Virus record (IMG/VR): IMGVR_UViG_3300023063_000001
Span: 19,572-83,571 of that record
Direction: 5' to 3' (one strand)
DNA length: 64,000 bases
Source: a virus
A model generated the notes under the pieces. It did not search any database, was not told where the DNA came from, and was given only the letters and a program-made list of their open reading frames with translations. Positions 42,981 to 50,764 of the stretch are shown here, piece by piece. The position numbers and the translations under genes were made by a program. Position 1 is the stretch's first letter. Every line of letters begins with the position of its first letter.

Positions 42981-45900
42981 TTAACTTCCGTAAGTGACGT
43001 AATCGCCATTATAAGTAACTGGACTACCATTATAAGTAACAGCATTCGAAGGTGTTGTTGAGGCAGTTTGTGGAGGGTGAGCAACAATAATTGGCAATAC
43101 AACTGTATTATCAGCGCCACTAACCGGACCAACTGCTGTGATAGAGCTAAAGCCATCACCAGCCGCCCAATACGTACCACTCCATTTGTAAGTGTCATAG
43201 AGGGTTAGGGATGCTGCAAAGTCTGTACGGTAGTTTGCAGAACTGGTGCTTGAATCACTTGGTACACCATATTCACCCATAAACACTTTGACAGTTTTCG
43301 CATCTGTCCACCTACCCACTGCGTTAACATACAGAGGCATACGGTCACGAACATCTTGAGTCCATGCAGTTGTATATGCACCGCTGTAGTCAAGGTAGTG
43401 GTGAAGGGATAGTTGTGTCTTGTTGAGTGGGTCAATCCAAGGGACATCAGGCCACCAACCATAACAAGAACCGAATGCCATCAAACCTGAAGCTTGATCA
43501 CCCTCCCACAAGCAATAACCCGTATAACCTGCGTTACGAACAGCAGCAATTGCAGTGTTTGTGGCGGTTGTTATACTTGCTGTAGGAGAACCATCATAAG
43601 ACCAAGTAACATATGGCTGTAGAGTCGACCCTTCAGTAATGTTAAAGTCTTCTACATAACCCATACCTACAAAGCCTTGCATGTTGAAGTTGTAGTACAG
43701 TAGGGTTTGACCAGAAGGCATTGTGAAAGTCAAGCTAACACGGCTACGACTTGTGGTAGCAACTAATGGTATGTTACCGAGTGCAACACCGCTAGCTGAA
43801 GCATACCCACCTGCTGCAAAGTACAGGATGTGAGTACCACCAGTGGCAGTTGACTCGTAGGAGAAGCTAATTGTGTAAGTACTTCCCGCTACTAGCGTAT
43901 CACCACCATCACTGCCATTAATCCTATGGCGAATAGCGTCTTTATACTGGGCTGTTGTAGCTGCCCATGAAAGACGACCTTGACCAGTTGTACCACCAAA
44001 TGAAACGTTAGTGTAAGGTGCAGTTGTAAACCAGTTACTTGTTGTCACTGGATTACGGTTGGTAGGATCGGTCATCAACTGCTTGTAAGGTCTAGCCGTT
44101 GGGTAGTAGTTGAACGCTGTAGAGGCAATTGGTAGACCGGCTGGCTCGTTTACAAAGTCAATACCGTAAAACGCTGTCTTACCTTGAATATAGGTAGCTA
44201 CGTTTGCCCAATCACTTGCCCAAGATGCAACGCTATAGCTGCTTGAACCAAGTTGTACTTGTGCTCCACCCACATAACGTTTGGCGTAGTCGTGACCATC
44301 TAGGATAATTTGCATACCCGTTTGATCAGCATACCCTTGAACCAAATCAATCTGAGACTTACCAGTAGCATTTAATGCAGCGCCTGGGGTATCAAACCAG
44401 CGAGCCAAAAGAATTGGCAAGCGAATGATGTTAAAACCTTTAGCTTTCCAATACTGGAAGTTTGCCAAGGTTGGGAGGAAATAGTTTTGACCTGGGGTGC
44501 CTGGAATAGTACTTTCACTATATTCCATACCACTTAGGTTAACACCACGCACGTAATAAGTTCCTGGGTCAGTACTTACAATAACTGTAGGATCATCCAC
44601 ACGACGCCAATTAGTCCCATCTGAATAAATATTATAGGCATAACCACTTGCTGGAACAAACATTGCTGTACGATATTTATACGTTGCAGCAAGGGCTGTA
44701 GTAGTTAGTTGAGTGATACCCAATACTAGAGGTTGACTTGAGGCTGCTGCTAAAAGAGCAAGAATCTTATCAATCGAGTATGTTACGTTTGAGCCACTTG
44801 TAGCCGCATCATTAACCGAGGGTTTTACTGATATGGCTGAAGCGAGTGCTGCTGGTTGTACGGCTGTACCTGCCAATGTACCTTGGGCTGAAGTAGCTGC
44901 TCCAACGTCTGTGGCGGCTAATGTAATAGTTGTACCAGTCTTACCATTTACTGTCTGAACAGCAGTGTCGGCTTTAGCACCTTGAGCGCTGCTTGCTGCA
45001 CTTAAATCTGTTGCAGTTAGAGTGACAGTAGGGCCAGCTTTACCATTTACCGTAGTGACTTTAGCATCAAGGGCAGATTGCAAACCACTCACTGTAGAAA
45101 TTGCTTGCACACCTGTGTGCGTAGTACGATCCCTTAAGAGAGCATCTGTACTGTTTGCTGTAGCACCCGTAGCAACACTAGCAACCTTGGATTGATCGGC
45201 TGTGGTGTAATCATTGGTGGATAAACCTTTACCAGTAACTGTTGCTTGTTTAGCGTCAAGTGCTGGCTGCAACCCCGTAACAGTGCTGATAGCCTGAACA
45301 CCCGTGTGGGTGGATCGATCACGCAAAGATGCATCACTACTGTTTGCTGTAGCGGCTGTTGCAATACCAGAAAGTTTTGTCTGTTCTGCTGTAGTGTAAT
45401 CATTTGTTGAAAGCTGTTTACCTGAAACAATAGCAACTTTTGCATCTAAAGCAGGTTGTAAGCCATCTACAGTACTAATAGATTGAGTACCAGTCTGGTT
45501 AGCCCGATTCAGAAGGGTCGCATCAGGACTGTTTGCTGTAGCTGCTGTTGCAATGCCTGCAAGCTTTGCTTTATCCGCATCTACATAAGCATTGGTGTTA
45601 GCGTTTGACTCATATGAAGTCTTTACTTGTGCAGGAGTTAGGGCAGGAGAACTGCTGCTAGTACCCAACTGCCAAGTATTATCACTTGTACGCCAGATGT
45701 AGAATAAGGCAGGCGTACCAGAGTTATCTACGAAAGCATAGTCACCAGCACGAGGATTTGTAACACCTGATGTTAGTGCTGCAAGGCTTACAAAGCTACC
45801 ACGAAAAGAGGCTGTATCAAGAGTACCAAGCTTAGTCTTTTCAGCAGTGGTGTAGTCGTTTGTAGAAAGACCCTTACCAGAGATGAAATTAACTTTGGAG

Positions 45901-46595
45901 TCAATAGCTGTCTGCAAACCATCAACTGTTGCAATAGCTTGAGTGCCAGTCTGATTTGAACGGTTTAGTAGAAAAGCATCGGCACTGTTTACAGTGGCAC
46001 CTTGAGCAATGGTGGCTAGCTTTGATTGTTCTGCTGTGGTGTAGTCATTGCTTGACAAAACTTTACCAACAACAATATCCACTTTAGCTGTAAGGCTAGA
46101 TTGAAGGTTGTTGATAGTAGAAATATCTTGTGTGCCTGTATGATTGGCACGGTTTTTAAGGTTTACATCTGTATCGTTGAGTGTAGCGCCTTGCTGTATA
46201 GTGCCGAGCTTGGTTTTGTCTACAATCGTGTAGTCGTTGCTACTAAGAACTTTGCCTGCAATCTGCTGTACAGCAGTGGTAGCTAGCAAACCTTGAGCGG
46301 CTGTGGCAGCACCAACATCATCTGCCTCAAGAACAACAACACCAATCTGACCGTTTACAGAGTCTACAAGACCGTCACCACCGCTACCATTGCCATCAGC
46401 ACCAGCTTTAGCTAGGATATTCCAGTAGGCTAAATCACTGACAGATACGCCTTGAGATATTTGAATAGCAACATAACTGCTACCTGCAAAGCCTACAGCA
46501 TCATTTAATGCATAAGACTTAGTTGAATCATATTGACCCCGCCATACTAGGCCCGGATCACCTTTTACATAATTGCCTAGAATAGGTGGTAGCAT
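42981..46595 (-). CDS. giant tail fibre with GH5-like glycosidase domain (1204 aa)
   Basis: Residues 1-100 form an attachment domain. About 100-640 are repeats of the type ISTVDGLQPALDAK, GKQLSTNDYTTAEQTKL, ATANSSDASLRDRS. From about 690 to the end is a GH5 (cellulase-like) barrel: GVNLSGMEYSE, FNIIRLPI, ILDGHDYAKR, acid/base Glu in DFVNEPAG near 818, nucleophile Glu in FMGEYGVP near 1110. About 165 residues between 840 and 1005 look like an inserted beta-sandwich binding module (SGSTYTISFSYES, MPSGQTLLYYNFN). Probable capsule or exopolysaccharide depolymerase. Confidence 0.82.
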   Translation of the reverse strand: MLPPILGNYVKGDPGLVWRGQYDSTKSYALNDAVGFAGSSYVAIQISQGVSVSDLAYWNILAKAGADGNGSGGDGLVDSVNGQIGVVVLEADDVGAATAAQGLLATTAVQQIAGKVLSSNDYTIVDKTKLGTIQQGATLNDTDVNLKNRANHTGTQDISTINNLQSSLTAKVDIVVGKVLSSNDYTTAEQSKLATIAQGATVNSADAFLLNRSNQTGTQAIATVDGLQTAIDSKVNFISGKGLSTNDYTTAEKTKLGTLDTASFRGSFVSLAALTSGVTNPRAGDYAFVDNSGTPALFYIWRTSDNTWQLGTSSSSPALTPAQVKTSYESNANTNAYVDADKAKLAGIATAATANSPDATLLNRANQTGTQSISTVDGLQPALDAKVAIVSGKQLSTNDYTTAEQTKLSGIATAATANSSDASLRDRSTHTGVQAISTVTGLQPALDAKQATVTGKGLSTNDYTTADQSKVASVATGATANSTDALLRDRTTHTGVQAISTVSGLQSALDAKVTTVNGKAGPTVTLTATDLSAASSAQGAKADTAVQTVNGKTGTTITLAATDVGAATSAQGTLAGTAVQPAALASAISVKPSVNDAATSGSNVTYSIDKILALLAAASSQPLVLGITQLTTTALAATYKYRTAMFVPASGYAYNIYSDGTNWRRVDDPTVIVSTDPGTYYVRGVNLSGMEYSESTIPGTPGQNYFLPTLANFQYWKAKGFNIIRLPILLARWFDTPGAALNATGKSQIDLVQGYADQTGMQIILDGHDYAKRYVGGAQVQLGSSSYSVASWASDWANVATYIQGKTAFYGIDFVNEPAGLPIASTAFNYYPTARPYKQLMTDPTNRNPVTTSNWFTTAPYTNVSFGGTTGQGRLSWAATTAQYKDAIRHRINGSDGGDTLVAGSTYTISFSYESTATGGTHILYFAAGGYASASGVALGNIPLVATTSRSRVSLTFTMPSGQTLLYYNFNMQGFVGMGYVEDFNITEGSTLQPYVTWSYDGSPTASITTATNTAIAAVRNAGYTGYCLWEGDQASGLMAFGSCYGWWPDVPWIDPLNKTQLSLHHYLDYSGAYTTAWTQDVRDRMPLYVNAVGRWTDAKTVKVFMGEYGVPSDSSTSSANYRTDFAASLTLYDTYKWSGTYWAAGDGFSSITAVGPVSGADNTVVLPIIVAHPPQTASTTPSNAVTYNGSPVTYNGDYVTYGS

Positions 46596-46925
46596 TTATA
46601 AGCTCTCTGAAGTTATATCTTTAACAATTGTAAAAGGTATTGCCGATGAACTAAAAACATATCCATCAATATCTCTTACAAACTGAACATCCACAGTTGC
46701 ATCCCCTAAAGGCCAAGCTGTGGTGTCTATGCAAAAGAGACGGAGATATTTAGTAGTATCGGGGTCAACCCATGAGCACACAAGGTCTGAGATAAACTTG
46801 TTATATTTACCTGTTCTTATTTGTGATTTAACAGTAACCCCAGTGACAAAAGAACCGGGCGAGAAAGCATCACCAATTGGCGCTATTTGGTCAAAAGAGT
46901 CACCATGGATAATGATTTCTGCCAT
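46596..46925 (-). CDS. hypothetical fibre/baseplate adaptor (109 aa)
   Basis: Starts MAEIIIHGDSFDQIAP, with GAGGAATAAGAA as ribosome site. Beta-rich, ends at the first codon of the giant fibre. Resembles small immunoglobulin-like BppU N-terminal adaptors in pattern, but the match is weak. Confidence 0.58.
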   Translation of the reverse strand: MAEIIIHGDSFDQIAPIGDAFSPGSFVTGVTVKSQIRTGKYNKFISDLVCSWVDPDTTKYLRLFCIDTTAWPLGDATVDVQFVRDIDGYVFSSSAIPFTIVKDITSESL

Positions 46926-46946
46926 TTCTTATTCCTCTTGTTTATC

Positions 46947-48683
46947 TTATGCCCAAGCTGTTTGTAGAACACTGTTGTAAGTGCTTGCAAGAAGAGGAGC
47001 ACCGTTAACACCGCCACTAGGATGTGTACCATCACCAGTTTGTGAGTTGGCAGTTCCGTTAACAATCCACTTACTTACATCTGTACCTCGTACAGCATCA
47101 TTAACAACAACAGAGTCATATTTAGTAGTGGTGATCAAAGCATTGAACTGTGCAACCACTTGGCCTGGGTTCCAGTTTGCATTGATTGTTTGGTTAGCTT
47201 CAGTTACGAAACTATCTGTGGATGTGGTACGCGGCAACAGACGTGAAATGGAAGCCTTAACACCAGCCTTAACACCTGTAGCACCTTTATATCGAGCAAC
47301 GAATGCGTCGATATTAGAAATAATAGATGCTGCTGTTGGCGGTGTGCTGATACCAAAATCGTTAGTACCCACCATCACATGCAAACCGTCTGGTACGTAT
47401 TTGAAATAAGCCAAAATACGAGCATCAGTTATTAGAGATGTTGACAGAGCGCCTGAGATACCAAAGTTAATGGACGCAGCAGGCGTTGGAAACAATGCCA
47501 ATGCACGTTGGAAGAATCCACCACCAAGGTATCCTGGGTTCAAGTCGTTATAGCCAGATTCAATTGAGTCGCCCCAAGCGGCATAAGACTTGATGGTAGC
47601 ATCTTTGAAAATACCAATTAGAATTGGTGCATAAAGATTACCCGCACTAACCGGAGCAGTGCCTGTATAGCCTGTCGTAGAGTTAGCCAACGAATCTACA
47701 CTTGGGACTGTTGTTTGTGTTGAATCGTAAAACCAACCTGACAAGTTAGACTGCCCGTACAAGTTACGTGGGCTTGTTGGGATACTTCCATTTGTTGGAA
47801 CTGTTGCTTTCATTTTGAAGAACAACACTGTTCCAACAGGAATTACACCACCTGTAAAACCCAAGGCCGTTGGTGTGATCATGTCACTAATCAGGTTGCT
47901 ACCATTGGTCACAACACCTGTACGATTGCCTGAAAAGGTTACAGGAGCAGAAGTGGTAGTTGTTTGAAGGCTAGCCTCTATGATATTAATATCATTACCA
48001 AGGTTTGTGCCCGTACCTGTGTTAGTGTTGGGTGTGTACCATGCCGGAAGGTTTAAAGCAACACCTGTAGCATCACCCGATCCTGTAATCATTTTCACAG
48101 GAACGTAGTATGTGGTTAGGGTGGAGGATGTGGTGGCAATACCATCATTCATCGGATTCCAACGACCCAACGCTTTAACTGTAGCGCTTGCAGCAACCAC
48201 GTTACCAGATACAGAAGTAGTGACACCGCCTGTAGTAGTTGTGATGTCAATAGTGGGTGTACCAATAGCAACACCTGCAACAACACCTGAACTGTTAACA
48301 GTGGCGATAGTTGGGTTGCGAGAGGAGTAGGTGACTGATTGACTAGCGCCTGTAGGACCAACCACGGGGGTAAGTTGTACAGTACTACCAACCGCTACAG
48401 CGAAGGGATTAGGCGTTACAGAGATAGATGTTGGCAAGATAGGAGGGGTATAGATTGTCCCATCCATTTTACGCCAGTTAATCGCATCACTCAAAGCAAG
48501 GAACGGAGGATTACCATCTGTTACAACCACAAGCTCGTTAGCATGATTGGCTGCAAGGTATGTGGTGCCTAATGAAGCACCCGTTTGTGTGGTAATACCT
48601 GAATCGTATGCACCCGCAAGAGCAGCCCTTACAGGACCAACACGAGTGATTAAAGCGGCTTTATCATTACTAGATAGGGACAT
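46947..48683 (-). CDS. tail protein with Big_2 domain and SGNH hydrolase
   Basis: 578 residues from ATG 48683 (GTG 48692 also possible). N-terminal part contains a bacterial Ig-like Big_2 domain (ISVTPNPFAVAVGSTVQLTPV to SGVVAGVAIGT). The C-terminal esterase has AAWGDSIESGY (GDS), VMVGTNDFGI (NxxD-like block) and GDGTHPSGG (DxxH). It probably deacetylates or de-esterifies surface glycan. First gene of the fibre cluster after a structured leader. Confidence 0.8.
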   Translation of the reverse strand: MSLSSNDKAALITRVGPVRAALAGAYDSGITTQTGASLGTTYLAANHANELVVVTDGNPPFLALSDAINWRKMDGTIYTPPILPTSISVTPNPFAVAVGSTVQLTPVVGPTGASQSVTYSSRNPTIATVNSSGVVAGVAIGTPTIDITTTTGGVTTSVSGNVVAASATVKALGRWNPMNDGIATTSSTLTTYYVPVKMITGSGDATGVALNLPAWYTPNTNTGTGTNLGNDINIIEASLQTTTTSAPVTFSGNRTGVVTNGSNLISDMITPTALGFTGGVIPVGTVLFFKMKATVPTNGSIPTSPRNLYGQSNLSGWFYDSTQTTVPSVDSLANSTTGYTGTAPVSAGNLYAPILIGIFKDATIKSYAAWGDSIESGYNDLNPGYLGGGFFQRALALFPTPAASINFGISGALSTSLITDARILAYFKYVPDGLHVMVGTNDFGISTPPTAASIISNIDAFVARYKGATGVKAGVKASISRLLPRTTSTDSFVTEANQTINANWNPGQVVAQFNALITTTKYDSVVVNDAVRGTDVSKWIVNGTANSQTGDGTHPSGGVNGAPLLASTYNSVLQTAWA

Positions 48684-48706
48684 ACATATCACTCGTGTTT
48701 ATTCTT

Positions 48707-48860
48707 ATTATAAAATAGGTGGTAGCCGCCACTCTTACCTGCTGCACTACCGTGGAGACACAAAAGGCTTGTCTCCCTCACCACACTTACGCTAACCGCC
48801 AGATTAGCTTTCTTCAAAGGAACTAGGACTTACCTTGAAGACACCAAGCCGAAGCTTGAT
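48707..48860 (-). promoter_or_regulatory. structured leader / possible regulatory RNA ahead of the fibre cluster
   Basis: The minus strand carries several stable hairpins in 150 nt: CAAGC-TTCG-GCTTG (48845-48858, a UUCG tetraloop), CCTTGAAG with CTTCAA(A)GG, GGAGACA with TGTCTCC, and a GGTAG/CTACC stem. A TATAAT sequence (48712-48707) follows but has no convincing -35. It may be an upstream terminator, a 5' leader or a small RNA. Confidence 0.45.
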
Positions 48861-48915
48861 TCATTTCCTACGCTTATACATTTCTATAAGGCAGATAATT
48901 TTTAAAACTCTTAAT

Positions 48916-49083
48916 TTAAAACCAAAAAGTACGATTGCCACTAACAAGATTCAAAATCAAGCCAACAATAAATACTACTAGAAGAATTTTCAATAGCAAA
49001 CCAACAGTACCGGCGATTACGAACACACCGAACAGTGGTAGTACAAGAGCTAGAATCAATAGTACAAGAATTAGATTAACCAT
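48916..49083 (-). CDS. small hydrophobic membrane protein (55 aa)
   Basis: ATG 49083 with AAGAGGAAATAA upstream. Two nearly continuous hydrophobic helices (LILVLLILALVLPLFGVF and LLLKILLVVFIVGLIL) ending NRTFWF. Composition resembles small DUF3309-type membrane proteins. Function unknown; too short to appear in usual ORF lists. Confidence 0.66.
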   Translation of the reverse strand: MVNLILVLLILALVLPLFGVFVIAGTVGLLLKILLVVFIVGLILNLVSGNRTFWF

Positions 49084-49095
49084 TTTTATTTCCTC

Positions 49096-49515
49096 TTATT
49101 CGTTTTCTTCATACCCAACTTCACCGAGTTTAGGGGTGTAGTTAAGATTCAATCTAGTGACAGGAACAAGCTTTAGGATTTCCGCAGCGTCTTCTTCCTC
49201 TTCATCGCGTTTGCCTTCAAGACGTAGTTTAGTGAGAGTGGACTCTTCCTGAGAAGCAGCACGGTCTAAGGAAATGATACTAGTTATCACCCACTGACTT
49301 GTTGAAAGTTGTTTAGCATCAACATCCCTACCTTCAACACTATCTTTAATGTTCTCTAGAGCTTTAGGCTCAATTTCACGCAGCTTGGCCGCTGTATCAC
49401 GCAGCTTAGACTTCTGTATGCGAATTTTACTATTTGATTTAGTGTTACGGTTACTACGCTCCCCATCAAACTGTGTTGAGCGTTGTGCTGGACTAGGTGT
49501 CTTTTTGTTAGCCAT
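49096..49515 (-). CDS. hypothetical charged protein (139 aa)
   Basis: N-terminus is basic and Ser/Asn-rich (KTPSPAQRS then RSNRNTKSNSK), middle is helical, and the C-terminal third is acidic (GKRDEEEEDAAEIL). Could be a DNA-binding or packaging accessory protein (small-terminase-like), but no motif proves it. Confidence 0.6.
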   Translation of the reverse strand: MANKKTPSPAQRSTQFDGERSNRNTKSNSKIRIQKSKLRDTAAKLREIEPKALENIKDSVEGRDVDAKQLSTSQWVITSIISLDRAASQEESTLTKLRLEGKRDEEEEDAAEILKLVPVTRLNLNYTPKLGEVGYEENE

Positions 49516-49536
49516 TTTAATTACCTATAATTGTTC

Positions 49537-49750
49537 ATATTTTTAAGGAAGCTCGTAGACAATACGTCTTACAATATTCAATAGAAGGAGAATCCTTAAA
49601 AATATAACTTCCAAAAGAGGAGGGCAATCAGAAGTTATAGGAGGCAAACACGCAGGAGGGAACGTGCGCCTTTAACACAAGACTAGAGGAGAAGGGAGGA
49701 TAGTCTTGTGGATGAAGACAGAGCTTTATGGAGGATTTACTTCTTAGCGC
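49537..49750. ncRNA. multi-hairpin element with GGAGG (plus) / CCUCC (minus) loops
   Basis: About 215 nt without a substantial gene. A perfect 13-bp inverted repeat (49537-49549 and 49593-49605) is followed by ATAACTTC/GAAGTTAT (loop with GAGGAGGG), CGCA/TGCG (loop GGAGGGAACG) and a 9-bp stem 49677-49685/49701-49709 whose 15-nt loop is GAGGAGAAGGGAGGA. About a dozen GGA triplets fall on the plus strand. A TATAAT at 49526-49531 would place a plus-strand start near 49538, though its -35 is poor. The plus strand resembles CsrA/RsmA-sequestering RNAs; the minus strand would show anti-Shine-Dalgarno CCUCC loops. Confidence 0.5.
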
Positions 49751-49791
49751 TCATGCCGGTGAATCTATTGCTTTGGTCCGACGTATTCTAA
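49708..49791 (+). CDS. possible micro-ORF (27 aa), antisense to the portal fragment end
   Basis: GTG start eight bases after GGAGG, encoding a Trp/Leu-rich peptide (DEDRALWRIYFLALMPVN). It overlaps the hairpin element and the 3' end of the minus-strand portal-like gene. Could be fortuitous. Confidence 0.25.
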   Translation: MDEDRALWRIYFLALMPVNLLLWSDVF

Positions 49792-50139
49792 AGTAAACAT
49801 ACGATTTCCCATCTCATCAGTAATGGCAGGCAAAATCATTCCTTCACTCTCACCATTATTAATTTTTCTAAGCTGTTCTTTTAGAAGTTTGTAAATAGCC
49901 AGATCTTTTTCTTTTGCTGATTCTTGCATATATTGAATAGGTACATGAAGAACATATGCACCATTACAGTCTTTAAAATCAGTAACAGCTACAGCTTCTT
50001 GTTCTTCATATAACTTAAGTTTTTCATAAAGCTCAATAGCCATACTACGATACATAGGGCCATCATTATGCTGACGAGGGCCTGCGTAGTGTGCAGAAAG
50101 ATGGGCAGCAACAATAGAATGTTTTTCAAAATCAGACAT
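49765..50139 (-). CDS. stand-alone portal-protein fragment (124 aa)
   Basis: Residues about 45-124 align with residues about 246-330 of the phage's own portal. Shared features: EEQEAV/EEAEAV, VLHVPIQYM/VLSIPVQYM, a helix with D-A-Y/D-A-Y spacing and LK, EGMILPAITDEMGNRMF/EGLILPTIYDESGNKMF. It stops at YVGPKQ where the portal continues. The first 45 residues are unrelated (MSDFEKHSIVAAHL, HYAGPRQHNDGP). It has its own ribosome site (GAGGAATAAAA) and intact frame, so it looks maintained rather than a pseudogene. Confidence 0.75.
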   Translation of the reverse strand: MSDFEKHSIVAAHLSAHYAGPRQHNDGPMYRSMAIELYEKLKLYEEQEAVAVTDFKDCNGAYVLHVPIQYMQESAKEKDLAIYKLLKEQLRKINNGESEGMILPAITDEMGNRMFTLEYVGPKQ

Positions 50140-50149
50140 TTTTATTCCT

Positions 50150-50379
50150 CAAAATTAAAATAAGTAAAACAAGAAATCCGGTTTTAGACACACTCCGGCA
50201 AGTGGTTTACAGAGGAAGGCGTACGCATCTATTAGCTAACGAATTTAATCGCTACATCTCTAGAGGAGAACCTTTGCAGGTTCAGCCACTTCCTGATAGA
50301 GAGTGTATTCCTCTATCCGTCTACAGGGTGGAGGGGCCTAATACACAACCAGTCTCCAAATCGTCTTACGCTGTAAAGA
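50150..50379 (-). promoter_or_regulatory. hairpin-rich leader between tRNAs and portal fragment
   Basis: 230 nt with no convincing gene. On the minus strand GTGTATT can pair with AATACAC, while the overlapping GATAGAG/CTCTATC hairpin traps AATACAC in its loop, so the two are mutually exclusive. A third hairpin is GAACC-TGCAAA-GGTTC. This could be a switch-like leader of the portal-fragment gene or tRNA processing spacer. Confidence 0.4.
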
Positions 50380-50455
50380 TGGTGCCGTCACTAAGATTTG
50401 AACTCAGGACCTACGCATTACAAGTGCGTTGCTCTACCTACTGAGCTATAACGGC
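50380..50455 (-). tRNA. tRNA-Thr (anticodon UGU), CCA encoded
   Basis: 76 nt with a 7-bp acceptor stem (GCCGTTA/TGACGGC), discriminator A and encoded CCA. The anticodon loop is CTTGTAA within ACGCA/TGCGT. D- and T-arms (GAGTTCAAATC) are standard. Confidence 0.94.
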
Positions 50456-50460
50456 ATATT

Positions 50461-50546
50461 TGGTGGGTGTTGATGGATTCGAACCACCGATGTATCAATG
50501 TACGGATTTACAGTCCGCTGTCTTCGCCACTAGACTAAAAACACCC
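50461..50546 (-). tRNA. tRNA-Tyr (anticodon GUA), CCA encoded
   Basis: 86 nt with a long variable arm, acceptor GGGTGTT/AACACCC, anticodon loop CTGTAAA within CGGA/TCCG, T-loop GGTTCGAATCC and encoded CCA. Confidence 0.94.
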
Positions 50547-50551
50547 AAGGA

Positions 50552-50628
50552 TGGCTGGTAGTAGTGGACTCGAACCACTCATCTGTAGATTAACAGTCTA
50601 CGACCCACGCCCGGTGAGATCACTACCA
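50552..50628 (-). tRNA. tRNA-Asn (anticodon GUU), CCA encoded
   Basis: 77 nt, acceptor TGGTAGT/ACTACCA, discriminator G and CCA. Anticodon loop CTGTTAA within GTAGA/TCTAC. U at position 1 and G73 agree with bacterial tRNA-Asn. The D-arm is slightly irregular. Confidence 0.9.
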
Positions 50629-50722
50629 ATAATTTGAATTAAATACAATACATTTGTTTCTTATTCTATTGATATGCATTCCATACAATACATAAAAGCT
50701 ACTTTTATTTCGCAGTCATACT

Positions 50723-50752
50723 ATTATAGACACATTATTCTAATACTGTCAA
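50723..50752 (-). promoter_or_regulatory. consensus sigma70 promoter for the tRNA cluster
   Basis: On the minus strand TTGACA (50752-50747), 18-bp spacer, TATAAT (50728-50723). Both hexamers are perfect. It would transcribe the Asn, Tyr and Thr tRNAs and probably the portal-fragment gene. Confidence 0.9.
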
Positions 50753-50764
50753 CCATTATTTCAA

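Noticed and set aside
43205-43462. Minus-strand ORFs in other frames within the giant fibre gene (also 45134-45445 and 42974-43198).
   Set aside because: Shadows of a long coding frame with biased codon use; no ribosome sites and low-complexity composition.
45100-46200. Regular DNA repeats resembling a CRISPR array.
   Set aside because: The repeats are imperfect, encode the repeated fibre peptide and have no constant spacer length.
50202-50444. 80-codon plus-strand ORF.
   Set aside because: It overlaps the tRNA-Thr gene antisense, starts at GTG without a good ribosome site, and the region is a hairpin-rich spacer.
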